From NCBI RefSeq assembly GCF_019703305.1, contig NZ_AP024814.1, positions 868,001-932,000 on the forward strand: a stretch of DNA of 64,000 nt, read 5' to 3'. Positions 26,474 to 34,341 of this stretch are shown one piece after another. The number at the start of each line of letters is the position of its first letter. The stretch's first letter is position 1. The position numbers were made by a program, and so were the translations under genes. The notes beneath the pieces were generated by a model. That model was not told the origin of the DNA and made no database searches. It worked only from the letters and a program-made list of their open reading frames with translations. Source of the stretch: Helicobacter sp. NHP19-003 (GTDB lineage: Bacteria > Campylobacterota > Campylobacteria > Campylobacterales > Helicobacteraceae).

Positions 26474-28078
26474 ATGTTACAAGCGACCCAGCTTAGCATG
26501 CGCTATGCCACTAAAAAGCTCTTTGAAAATGTCAATTTGAAACTAGATGCGCACAAACGCTACGGACTCATCGGGGCCAATGGGGCGGGCAAAAGCACTT
26601 TTTTAAAGATTTTAGCCGGAGAGATCGAAGCAAGCAGTGGGGATGTGAGCGTGGACTCAGGGCTTAAAGTGGGCGTACTGGGCCAAGATCAATACGCCTT
26701 TGAAGAATTTAGTTTGAAAGACGCAGTGCTGATGGGGAACAAAGTTTTATACGATGCCCTAAAAGAAAAGGAAAGGCTCTACACAGAAGCGGATTTGAGC
26801 GATGACAAGGTCAATGCCCGCCTAGCCGAGTTAGAGATGATCTGCGTGCAAGAAGACCCCTTGTATGAATGTGAAGTGGTCGTGGAGAAAATCTTAGAGG
26901 ATTTAGGTATCCCCGCCAACCGCCACAACGACTTGATGAAAAGCCTGCCTAGCAGCGATAAATTCAAGATTCTCTTAGCCCAAGTGCTCTTTCCAAAGCC
27001 CGATATTTTGCTCTTAGACGAGCCCACAAATAACCTAGATTTAAACGCCATTGCGTGGCTAGAGGAAAATCTTAAACGCCACGAGGGGACGATGGTCATC
27101 ATCAGCCACGACCGCCACTTTTTAAACGCCGTCTGCACCCATATTTTGGATTTAGACTTTGGCACGCTAAGGGAGTTTAGCGGCAACTACGATGATTGGT
27201 ACATCGCCTCCACACTCATCGCCAAACAAAAGGAAGCTGAGCGCAATAAAAAGCTCAAGGAAAAAGAAGAGCTAGAGCGATTCATCGCCCGCTTCTCTGC
27301 CAATGCGAGCAAGGCTAGGCAGGCCACCAGCCGCCAAAAGCAATTAGAAAAGCTAGACATCCAAAGCATTGAGGTTTCGTCTAGACGCGACCCGAGCATT
27401 CTCTTTAAGCCTAGCCGCACGATCGGCAACGAGGCTTTAGAGTGTAGCCAAATTTCTAAGGCGTATGGGGATTTAGCGGTGCTGAAAAATGTCAGTCTAA
27501 AAATCGCCCCTAAAGATAAAATCGCCTTGATAGGACCCAATGGCGTGGGTAAAAGCACCTTATGTAAAATTCTCGTGGAGGAAATGCGCCCCGATAGTGG
27601 GAGTGTCAAATGGGGCGCGACTGTGCAAAGGGGCTACTTCCCCCAAGATGTGAGCGAGAGCATCCAAGGGGAGGAGAGCCTGTATCAATGGCTCTTTAAC
27701 TTCAATAAAAAGATTGAAAGCGGCGAGGTGAGAAACGCTTTAGGGCGCATGCTCTTTAGCGGAGCAGAGCAAGAAAAAAGCGTGAGTGCGCTGAGTGGGG
27801 GCGAGAAACACCGCATGGTGCTTTCCAAACTCATGCTAGAAAAGGGCAATTTTTTGGTGTTAGACGAGCCCACCAACCATTTAGACCTAGAGGCGATCAT
27901 CGCCTTAGGCGAGGCCTTGTATAAATTTGAGGGAGCGGTGATTTGCGTGAGCCACGATCGCGAGCTCATCAGTGCTTATGCAAATCGCATCATCGAGCTT
28001 GTGCCCACCAACAAGGGCGCAAAAGTGATCGACTTTAAGGGGAGTTATGAGGAGTATTTGGCCAGCAAGGGGGATTGA
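26474..28078 (+). CDS. ABC-F family ATPase (YbiT-like)
   Basis: A 534-residue soluble protein with two ATPase domains and no membrane part. Walker A motifs are GANGAGKST and GPNGVGKST, Walker B are LLLDEPTNNLD and LVLDEPTNHLD, and the second signature is LSGGEKH. The first signature is degenerate (LPSSDKFKI), as in the YbiT branch. ABC-F proteins act on the ribosomal E site. AGGA lies eight bases before the ATG. Its last ~123 bases recur at 29.4 kb and, decayed, at 30.5 kb. Confidence 0.93.
   Translation: MLQATQLSMRYATKKLFENVNLKLDAHKRYGLIGANGAGKSTFLKILAGEIEASSGDVSVDSGLKVGVLGQDQYAFEEFSLKDAVLMGNKVLYDALKEKERLYTEADLSDDKVNARLAELEMICVQEDPLYECEVVVEKILEDLGIPANRHNDLMKSLPSSDKFKILLAQVLFPKPDILLLDEPTNNLDLNAIAWLEENLKRHEGTMVIISHDRHFLNAVCTHILDLDFGTLREFSGNYDDWYIASTLIAKQKEAERNKKLKEKEELERFIARFSANASKARQATSRQKQLEKLDIQSIEVSSRRDPSILFKPSRTIGNEALECSQISKAYGDLAVLKNVSLKIAPKDKIALIGPNGVGKSTLCKILVEEMRPDSGSVKWGATVQRGYFPQDVSESIQGEESLYQWLFNFNKKIESGEVRNALGRMLFSGAEQEKSVSALSGGEKHRMVLSKLMLEKGNFLVLDEPTNHLDLEAIIALGEALYKFEGAVICVSHDRELISAYANRIIELVPTNKGAKVIDFKGSYEEYLASKGD
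27953..28076 (+). repeat. ABC-F 3' tail, copy 1 (in the intact gene)
   Basis: About 123 bases from CACGATCG to the final codons of the ABC-F gene. This is the source copy of a sequence found again at 29409-29532 with only about eight differences, and partly at 30494-30545. Confidence 0.9.
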
Positions 28079-28185
28079 CAAGACTTGAAGGGGCATTAGA
28101 CCCCATTGATCGGTGTCAACGATGAAATTTAATACCACCGCAAAATATTCAATCGGATAGATTAATCAAATTTAGGTATGATCAC

Positions 28186-29322
28186 ATGATTTCATCTACC
28201 TGCGGTGATAGAATGCGTGTCCTTTTTGCAGTGATCTTTTCAGTTGTCTTTCTGTTGATGAATGGCTTTGGTTATATGCGTTTGAAGAAATTTACCTACC
28301 CCTCTTTGCGCTTTATACCCATCACCTTGTGTGTTTTTGAAATTTTCTTTTTGCTCATACAACAAAGGATGATACCTAATTTCTTTGGTGAATTTAGGGT
28401 TATCTTATATGCCATAGGCGGGATTAGCATTGCCACTAGCTTTTTAATGTCGTTGTTCTTGTTATTACATATGCTGATACTCAAAATCACACCCAAAAAC
28501 ACCGATACCCATAGACGCCAAACCATCAAAAAGCTATTTGATGTGGGCATGATTTTTTTGCTCTTTAGTTCGATCGCCAAAGGTTTTTACAATGCGACCA
28601 ATATTGTGATCACAAAACGCCAAGTCAAACTCAAGAATTTAAAACAGGCACTCAATCTAGCCATGATCAGCGATGTACATATAGGCGAGTATCTCAAAAA
28701 GGACTATTTGCAAAAGATTGTCGATCGCATTAATGCGCTCCACCCAGATATAGTCGTCATTGTGGGGGACCTAGCGGATTTAAAAGCGGAGTTGGTGCAA
28801 GAGGATTTAGCTCCGCTTAAAGACCTGCGATCGCAATACGGCGTGTATTATGTATTGGGCAACCATGAGTATTACCACGGGGCGGCCGCTCTCATTGAGG
28901 TGTTCAAAAAGTATAATGTGCGCGTATTGCAAAATGAGAGCGTCCCAGTGGCGGGGCTTAATTTAATGGGGGTGAATGATCTGACGGGGTATCACTTCAA
29001 ACACTTTGAACCTGATTTTAAGGCTGTCTTTGCCAAAGCTAACCCCAATCTGCCCAGCGTTTTACTCTCCCACCAACCCAAATCCCTAACACATTTAGAG
29101 CAAAAACCCAACTTGATCTTGTGCGGGCACACCCATGCCGGACAGATATTCCCTTTTAGCCTCTTGGTGTGGCTGGATCAAAAATACATCTATGGCCATT
29201 ATCATTTAAAAGATTGCCAAATGATCGTGAGTAGTGGTTGTGGCTTTTGGGGGCCACCTGTGCGCATCTTTACCAAGAGCGAAATCGTGTCTATCCGTCT
29301 AGAGCCTGAAAATCAAGCCTAG
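28186..29322 (+). CDS. Membrane-bound metallophosphoesterase (YaeI/YkuE-like)
   Basis: A 378-residue protein with four N-terminal membrane helices within the first ~150 residues and a calcineurin-like phosphoesterase domain after them. The metal ligands are visible in ISDVHIG, VGDLAD, GNHEYY and CGHTHAGQ. Related enzymes act on lipid or wall precursors at the membrane; substrate unknown. The start at 28186 is uncertain; an ATG at 28213 would begin directly before the first helix. Its AT-rich 5' part and its place between two copies of the ABC-F tail suggest an inserted gene. Confidence 0.88.
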   Translation: MISSTCGDRMRVLFAVIFSVVFLLMNGFGYMRLKKFTYPSLRFIPITLCVFEIFFLLIQQRMIPNFFGEFRVILYAIGGISIATSFLMSLFLLLHMLILKITPKNTDTHRRQTIKKLFDVGMIFLLFSSIAKGFYNATNIVITKRQVKLKNLKQALNLAMISDVHIGEYLKKDYLQKIVDRINALHPDIVVIVGDLADLKAELVQEDLAPLKDLRSQYGVYYVLGNHEYYHGAAALIEVFKKYNVRVLQNESVPVAGLNLMGVNDLTGYHFKHFEPDFKAVFAKANPNLPSVLLSHQPKSLTHLEQKPNLILCGHTHAGQIFPFSLLVWLDQKYIYGHYHLKDCQMIVSSGCGFWGPPVRIFTKSEIVSIRLEPENQA

Positions 29323-29408
29323 TGTTCAGGCACAATGTATCCCTTTATTGGAACTATATTCCATTCATGATTTCTAGTTTTGACAAACTGATTTTGTTTT
29401 GTTCCAAT

Positions 29409-29540
29409 CACGATCGCAAACTCATCAGTGCCTATGCCAACTGCATCATCGAGCTTGTCCCCACCAACAAGGGCGCAAAAGTGATCGACTTTAAGGGGAG
29501 TTATGAGGAGTATTTGGCAAGTAGGGGGGCTAAAAACTAG
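29409..29540 (+). pseudogene. Detached ABC-F 3' tail, copy 2
   Basis: About 124 bases nearly identical to the end of the ABC-F gene (encodes HDRKLISAYANCIIELVPT and onward to its own stop at 29540). There is no start codon region or ATPase domain with it. Because the differences are few and mostly silent, the duplication is fairly recent or was under selection before detachment. It lies between the metallophosphoesterase and the first HpaA-like gene. Confidence 0.88.
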
Positions 29541-29659
29541 CGGGGGTTTGCCCACTTAAGATTTGCATGAAAAAGGGGTTTTAGCTCTTGTTTAAACTCA
29601 AATTATTGATTGATAACTTACAATACCTAGTTTCTAAACATTTCAAATAAGGGGATTTT

Positions 29660-30454
29660 ATGCGAAAACACACCAAGGGCATTTTATCAACACTCATGGG
29701 AATCTCCCTAGCACTTTCGGGCTGTGCGACAGACACGGGAACGCAAACTGCAAGTAACCAGCAGCACGCAAAGAGCGTAACTCCCATCAAATTTAATTAC
29801 CCCATCCACATCGGCCAAGAGCCTCTAAACGACCACATCACCGCCATTTTAACCCCGCATATCCAAGCTGATGAAAATGTCCAACCCTACATCGCAAAAT
29901 TCCAAAACGCCCTCGCCGCACAAGTCCAAGAGATTCTCCAAAAAAAGGGCTACACTGTCATACGCATTGCATCCGCCAAAGATTTCACACCCACGCAAAA
30001 AAATACCATCTATTCTCTTATAAACATCAAGGGATGGATAGGCATCCTAGAAGAGACCAATATTGACACCAAAAACCCGCAAGATCCCAACACGCAAACA
30101 CAAGCAGCCCAAAGCGCTGGGGCGGTGATTTTACAATTCATTGAACCCAAGACAGGGCGGACAACCCACAACATCGCCATCAACATCGGCGCGGAACAAG
30201 CCATCACTTACTCCAACTTTCAAGAATCGGTCATCTTGAGTGGATTTGCGGGGGCAAACGCGGTTAGTCTTGGCGACACTGCAAACAATGTAAACAATGT
30301 GAACTTAGGTGGTCCTGTGGATAAAAATCATGACGATGCCGTCCATAGAATCCTCAACAAGGTGTATAAAGTGGTGCTAGAAAAAGTGATCTCTTGGGCG
30401 CAACACTCTAATCTAAAGCGATACAGGCGGGTGATCGATCAAATTAGAAAATAA
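29660..30454 (+). CDS. HpaA-family lipoprotein, copy 1
   Basis: A 264-residue lipoprotein: lipobox ALSGC near residue 21, then a body matching the HpaA (neuraminyllactose-binding haemagglutinin) family in FNYP, AILTPHIQ, YIAKFQNAL, VQEILQKKGYTVI and the C-terminal DDAVHRILNKVYK. HpaA proteins are surface or flagellar-sheath lipoproteins specific to Helicobacter. AAGGGGA precedes the ATG. A paralogue follows at 31.6 kb. Exact role unknown; it is more distant from true HpaA than from its neighbour copy. Confidence 0.85.
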   Translation: MRKHTKGILSTLMGISLALSGCATDTGTQTASNQQHAKSVTPIKFNYPIHIGQEPLNDHITAILTPHIQADENVQPYIAKFQNALAAQVQEILQKKGYTVIRIASAKDFTPTQKNTIYSLINIKGWIGILEETNIDTKNPQDPNTQTQAAQSAGAVILQFIEPKTGRTTHNIAINIGAEQAITYSNFQESVILSGFAGANAVSLGDTANNVNNVNLGGPVDKNHDDAVHRILNKVYKVVLEKVISWAQHSNLKRYRRVIDQIRK

Positions 30455-30493
30455 ATTGAGGCAACACACATGCCTCCCCTTTTAGGCGTGGCT

Positions 30494-30545
30494 GTCTGCC
30501 CACGACAGGGTTGCAAAAGTGATGGATTTAAAAGGAGTCATGATG
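30494..30545 (+). repeat. Decayed ABC-F 3' tail, copy 3
   Basis: TGCCCACGACAGGGTTGCAA and the following GTGATGGATTTAAAAGGAGT align with the ABC-F tail (TGCCCACCAACAAGGGCGCA then GTGATCGACTTTAAGGGGAG) with about ten differences. The decayed copy now supplies an AAAGGAG ribosome binding site to the small ORF that starts at 30543. Confidence 0.6.
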
Positions 30546-30671
30546 CGTGTTTGCAAGTTTTGGGGCTTGACAAGCCTTTATGTTTTCGCTAGCATTTGGT
30601 TTTTATTTCTCGTTGGTAAAGGAAGTTACGATATGGTGAGAGAGGCAATCAGCAATCAGCAAGGCAAGTAA
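30543..30671 (+). CDS. Small single-helix membrane peptide
   Basis: A 42-residue ORF with AAAAGGAG just before its ATG. It has one strongly hydrophobic helix (SLYVFASIWFLFLVG, ~residues 11-25) and a polar tail. It ends inside the start region of the next OMP gene and is in another frame. It could be a true small protein, a leader for the OMP, or chance. No family recognised. Confidence 0.4.
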   Translation: MRVCKFWGLTSLYVFASIWFLFLVGKGSYDMVREAISNQQGK

Positions 30672-31479
30672 AAGCAAACTTCTAGCACTCTCTTTAGCCC
30701 TGTGTTCTCTTGCCCCCTTAAGTGCGGAGAAAGATGGGGTGTTCTTTGCAGGGGGCTTTCAATACTCCAACTTTAGCGGGACACAAAAGGCGAGCAACCC
30801 CGTCTTGTACCAAGTCTTAGGGCAATCAAGCGGGCTAAATGGTAACCTTTTCGGGGCGGATATTCAATTTGGTTATAAACAATTCTTTGGCAAGAAAAAA
30901 CGCTTTGGCTTGCGTTATTACGCCTTTTTCAGCGGGCAGGGTGGTCCGGCTTCATTTAAACAGGCCCTAGAGGATGAACATGGCAACTCTTTTTGGGCGA
31001 CCACCAAACAACAAGCCGCAAATCTCTTTTATGGTGTGGGTATCGATGCGCTCTTTAACTTCTATGAAAAGAAAGACACCACCTTTGGGGTGCTTGCGGG
31101 CGTGATGGTCGGGGGGAGTAGCTGGCTGATGGGTAAGGGCTCTATCGATGGGCAATGCGCTTGGAGTAAGGACAATGGGCAATGCACCAGCATGAACAGC
31201 TACTTTCAAGAGAGGGCGCAGTTTTTTAACACCGAAGGGTTTAAGGGCAAATTCACGCCCACGCATGTGCAGGTTCTCATCAATCTAGGTTTGCGGGCAA
31301 ATTTCACTAAGCACCAGGGCTTTGAGCTGGGCGTGCACATCCCCACCATCAACGACCCTTATTTAACCCTCACGCGGACAGAAGACTACGCTGAGCTAGG
31401 CGTGAAAAAGGGCGATGCCATCGCCATTAGATTTAGACGCAACATCGCCATTTACGCCAACTATGTGATCAATTTTTAG
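30655..31479 (+). CDS. Helicobacter outer membrane protein (Hop/Hof-like), start codon unclear
   Basis: The barrel matches the OMP at 20.8 kb (GYKQFFGKKKRFGLRYYAF; C-terminal strand NIAIYANYVINF). A clear signal peptide (KLLALSLALCSLAPLSAE) lies upstream of the first GTG at 30739, but between the in-frame stop at 30637 and that peptide there is no ATG, GTG or TTG. The given start is an ATC with GAGAGAGG nine bases upstream, which would be a rare initiator. Otherwise the gene has lost its start, or is reached by frameshift from the small ORF that ends at 30671. Confidence 0.7.
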   Translation: MSKASKSKLLALSLALCSLAPLSAEKDGVFFAGGFQYSNFSGTQKASNPVLYQVLGQSSGLNGNLFGADIQFGYKQFFGKKKRFGLRYYAFFSGQGGPASFKQALEDEHGNSFWATTKQQAANLFYGVGIDALFNFYEKKDTTFGVLAGVMVGGSSWLMGKGSIDGQCAWSKDNGQCTSMNSYFQERAQFFNTEGFKGKFTPTHVQVLINLGLRANFTKHQGFELGVHIPTINDPYLTLTRTEDYAELGVKKGDAIAIRFRRNIAIYANYVINF

Positions 31480-31584
31480 CCATAAAATGAGCTGGGGGTT
31501 CTCCCGCTCAAGGTCATTCCCCACAAAATGGCTTTTTAGCCAAATTTTTCACCAAAAATTAACCAAAAATTAACCAAAAAACTC

Positions 31585-31590
31585 TATAAT
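31585..31590 (+). promoter_or_regulatory. TATAAT promoter of HpaA-like copy 2, behind short direct repeats
   Basis: A TATAAT stands ~47 bases before the ATG at 31637. Directly upstream are about three tandem copies of an ~11-base AACCAAAAATT unit (31550-31582), where the -35 region would be. Changes in repeat number would change promoter spacing. Confidence 0.5.
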
Positions 31591-31636
31591 GCGCCTTCAT
31601 ATTTGTATTCCACATCTCAGATTTTAAAGGAAGTTT

Positions 31637-32404
31637 ATGCGAAAAATGATAAAAGGGATTTTATTAACCTTAGCGGGCGTGTCGCTTGCTCTTTCAGGCT
31701 GTGCCACGGACACGGGAGCAAAGCCCACAGCTAACCAAGCCCAAAAACACGCTGTGGCAAAAAACACCACCCCTCTAGACTTTAACTACCCCGTCAACAT
31801 TGAGCAAGAGGCCTCCAATAACCACACCATTGCCATTTTAGCCCCCAACATCCAAGCGGGTGAAAATGTCCAACCTTACATTGACCAATTCCAAAGTGCG
31901 TTGGTGAAACAAGTCCAAGAAATCCTAGAGAAAAAGGGCTACCACATCATCCACCTAGCAGATGCGCAAAATTTAACAGCCGATCAAAAAATGAACATCT
32001 CCTCCATTTTAAAAATCAGGGGATGGATGGGGATTTTAGAGGATGCGGACATGAACACAGAAAACCCTGAGGACACCAAAATGAACGGCGCAGTGGATCA
32101 GAGTGCGGGGGCAGTCATCTTTAAATTCTTTGAGCCTAAAACGGGGCGCACCACGCATAACTTTGCCATCAATGTGGGCGCACAGCGAGCCATTGTCTAT
32201 TTTTATTCTCAACAAACGACAAATTCAGGAGGATTTGCAGGCGCAAACTTAGTGGGTGTCAGTGAGCTAGACAAAAACCATAAAGATGCGATCCATAAGA
32301 TTCTCGACAAAATGTATGGCGTTGTGGTGAAAAAGTTGGTGCACTGGGTTACAAACACCAACTTAGAGCAATACAGGAAGGCGATTGACCAAATCAAAAA
32401 ATAG
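31637..32404 (+). CDS. HpaA-family lipoprotein, copy 2
   Basis: 255 residues, closely similar to the lipoprotein at 29.7 kb: the same opening (MRK..KGIL), lipobox ALSGC, FNYPVNIEQE, QVQEILEKKGYHII, the SAGAVIFKFFEPKTGRTTHN segment and the C-terminal IHKILDKMYG. AAAGGAAG precedes the ATG. The two copies flank the OMP gene and likely arose by duplication. Surface lipoprotein, function unknown. Confidence 0.85.
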   Translation: MRKMIKGILLTLAGVSLALSGCATDTGAKPTANQAQKHAVAKNTTPLDFNYPVNIEQEASNNHTIAILAPNIQAGENVQPYIDQFQSALVKQVQEILEKKGYHIIHLADAQNLTADQKMNISSILKIRGWMGILEDADMNTENPEDTKMNGAVDQSAGAVIFKFFEPKTGRTTHNFAINVGAQRAIVYFYSQQTTNSGGFAGANLVGVSELDKNHKDAIHKILDKMYGVVVKKLVHWVTNTNLEQYRKAIDQIKK

Positions 32405-32444
32405 GCATGCTAAAGCAGGCGGGTTAGAAGTAGGCTGCAAAACC

Positions 32445-32582
32445 TGCGATCTATGCTGGCCTCTTTTCTATACTGATTGGCCATCGGGCAGGGGCTTATT
32501 GAATCCATGGTGGGCGAACCCCCATTGCAGCTTTAAAGGCCTTCAAAGGGTCTGCACGATGAACTTGCCTTTATTGTCTTAA
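32445..32582 (-). pseudogene. Chemoreceptor Cache-domain remnant
   Basis: Read on the minus strand, the stretch encodes fragments such as NKGKFIVQTL, KAAMG and GFAHHGFNKPLPDGQSV, broken by frameshifts and a stop. They align with [22 protein letters not shown] and [12 protein letters not shown] of the Cache domain of the chemoreceptor at 38-39.7 kb. It is a short scar of a lost receptor gene. Confidence 0.65.
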
Positions 32583-32611
32583 ATTCCACCCACACCCTCA
32601 AGCAAAGAAGC

Positions 32612-32818
32612 ACCTAAAACCTCTTTTTCTCCCATTTTTTAAAGATTGAAGCCGAAAACAACACTGCCACAAACGCCCCACAAATGGTAGCAGAAATAGG
32701 CAGAGTGGCTAGAGTGGTGTGTCTTAAAAGCCATTGTCTAGCTCAAGGCACTACTAAAAGTTAAAAGCAAGACGACCGATCCCATAAGGCCTTGGCCTAA
32801 GAGCAAGAGAAAAGAACC
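32612..32818 (-). pseudogene. MFS transporter remnant
   Basis: On the minus strand frames join into MFS-like helices: GSVVLLLTFSSAL, then TTLATLPISATICGAFVAVL and FSASIFKKWEKKRF, the last being the loop after helix 2. Frameshifts and a stop interrupt it, and the rest of the gene is gone. With the chemoreceptor scar beside it, this fills the 460-base gap between the HpaA-like and HEPN-like genes. Confidence 0.6.
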
Positions 32819-32866
32819 TGGATTCAACATGGGTTTCACATACTGCGTAGATGGAGATATTGAATA

Positions 32867-33658
32867 TTAAAATGGCAAAAATTCCAACACTTCTTGCAAA
32901 ATTAAAGTTGCTTGTTTATAAACCTCCTGGATGCGTGGAACCCAAAGTTGTACATCGCTGTGCAGTAAAGCGTTGCGGAGCTGGTATAGAATTTCCATAA
33001 GGCCCCGATAAATAAGCCCGCGATCGTCCCCCTCAAGCATGTTTTTGTCGCTTCTGTGGATCAGTTTGGCAATATTTTCTACACGCCCCTTAAGTCTTTT
33101 ACGAAATAGATCTTGTATTGTCTTGATTTGGGTGTCGCTGAGTCGTTTCTCTCTCAATGCGGATATAAACTTATCGCTTTCAATGTCAAAGATACCCTTG
33201 ATAGAGCATGGCTTGCTTTTTCGCACCTCGACACTAATGTTCAACATGTTGTCCCAAACACGATCGCTATGGATCTTCAAAACATAGGTAACTTTGCGAT
33301 TTTTTTCACTCCACTGCTCTAGTTGCATGGGTTGGACTTGCACACTTGTAAAACTCACCAGCTGTGTGTTGTGTTTCACGCCCGATTTTTCTAAGATTTT
33401 GTCAAAATCCTTTAATAGGCCAAAGAATTTGAGTTTTTCATCTTTTGGATTTTCGTCCAAGCGTTCTGAAAATCTATGCAATACCTGTTTATCATCTTTG
33501 AGTGCGTCTATTATCTCCCTGTCTTTTTTCTTGTTTCTTGTTTCAAACCTTGTTTTACAATAGAAGTTGAGGGCTAAATAATTCTTGATAAAATAAGTGC
33601 AGTAGTCGATCTTGCCCATTTCTTTATAGTGCTCAAAGTGCTGTTGTTCCTCTTTCAT
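32867..33658 (-). CDS. HEPN-like protein of unknown function
   Basis: A 263-residue soluble, charged protein. The C-terminal helices contain LYQLRNALLHSDV, with Arg228-Asn229-(x3)-His233, the Rx4H catalytic motif of HEPN ribonucleases in its usual context (helix, RN, H, then a helix). The N-terminal ~200 residues match nothing I recognise. HEPN proteins act as RNases in toxin-antitoxin, abortive infection and CRISPR systems; such a role here is inference. No nucleotidyltransferase partner is adjacent. It is the distal gene of a minus-strand AT-rich cassette. Confidence 0.7.
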   Translation of the reverse strand: MKEEQQHFEHYKEMGKIDYCTYFIKNYLALNFYCKTRFETRNKKKDREIIDALKDDKQVLHRFSERLDENPKDEKLKFFGLLKDFDKILEKSGVKHNTQLVSFTSVQVQPMQLEQWSEKNRKVTYVLKIHSDRVWDNMLNISVEVRKSKPCSIKGIFDIESDKFISALREKRLSDTQIKTIQDLFRKRLKGRVENIAKLIHRSDKNMLEGDDRGLIYRGLMEILYQLRNALLHSDVQLWVPRIQEVYKQATLILQEVLEFLPF

Positions 33659-33721
33659 AAAAAAATCCTCATGCCATCTTTGCAGTGTTTTAACTAAAAA
33701 TATCTAAGAAATGGTAACGAT

Positions 33722-33880
33722 CTAAACAAGTATAAGTCTTGGAAAATGAACATATAAAGGATTAATAATAAAAAAATCCCATCTCCCTATCCAAATACTC
33801 TTCGGCCCCAGCCTCGTTTTGCTTTTGGGATTGGTATTTGGTATTGCGCTTGCGCCATGTTGGTTTTTGTAGTAAGCCAT
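33722..33880 (-). CDS. Possible small basic protein
   Basis: A 52-residue ORF between the small membrane protein and the HEPN-like gene on the same strand, with the strong site AAGGAGAGG about eight bases before its ATG. The product is rich in Asn, Lys and aromatic residues (opens MAYYKNQHGASAIPN). A run of seven Ts lies in its 3' half. No family recognised; it could be chance. Confidence 0.35.
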   Translation of the reverse strand: MAYYKNQHGASAIPNTNPKSKTRLGPKSIWIGRWDFFIINPLYVHFPRLILV

Positions 33881-33895
33881 GGGTTTTTCCTCTCC

Positions 33896-34255
33896 TTACC
33901 CCTTAGTAAGAATGACATGATTGTCAGAAATCTTTGCTAGATTATAACCTCGCAATTTATTCAACACATCGACACCACCAGCTGCAACTGCAATAGTAAC
34001 TGCAGAAATAGTAGGAGCAGTTCCAAGAATCCCTACAGCTCCAGCCGCCGTAAAAAGACTAGCAGGTGCTCCAAGTCCGCCGCTTGCAATAATAATAGCA
34101 ACAGCTGCCGCAATAGCAGCAATAGCAACGCCCCACGCTACATCGCCAGCCGCTTTGATTTTAACGATCTTTTTCGAAAAATCGCCCACTATCTCAATGG
34201 AATTTTCCCCATTTTCAATCGCTTCAGCCAACTCTTTTTTATTGCTAACTTGCAT
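33896..34255 (-). CDS. Small Ala/Gly-rich membrane protein of unknown function
   Basis: 119 residues from ATG 34255, chosen for GGAGG five bases upstream; the open frame runs four codons further. The order is a charged N-terminal part (KKELAEAIENGENSIEI), two long Ala/Gly/Ile-rich hydrophobic segments (~residues 43-66 and ~70-98), and a short polar tail. No signal peptide. This is the look of a small pore or membrane-active protein, but no family is recognised. It heads a minus-strand cassette with the HEPN-like gene and lies ~90 bases behind an 8-bp repeat tract. Confidence 0.6.
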   Translation of the reverse strand: MQVSNKKELAEAIENGENSIEIVGDFSKKIVKIKAAGDVAWGVAIAAIAAAVAIIIASGGLGAPASLFTAAGAVGILGTAPTISAVTIAVAAGGVDVLNKLRGYNLAKISDNHVILTKG

Positions 34256-34341
34256 CTTTGCCTCCAACAGAATTAGTTTTTACCATCTTCTTTAACCCAC
34301 AACCTCCATCCATCTTCTTAATTGCCCACACCTCTCGCCTT

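Noticed and set aside
29319-29555. Minus-strand ORF resembling another near 28.1 kb
   Set aside because: Both are antisense readings of the duplicated ABC-F tail, so their likeness is due to the repeat.
32385-32582. 65-residue plus-strand ORF after the second HpaA-like gene
   Set aside because: The minus strand of the same DNA reads as a chemoreceptor remnant; the plus ORF has no RBS.
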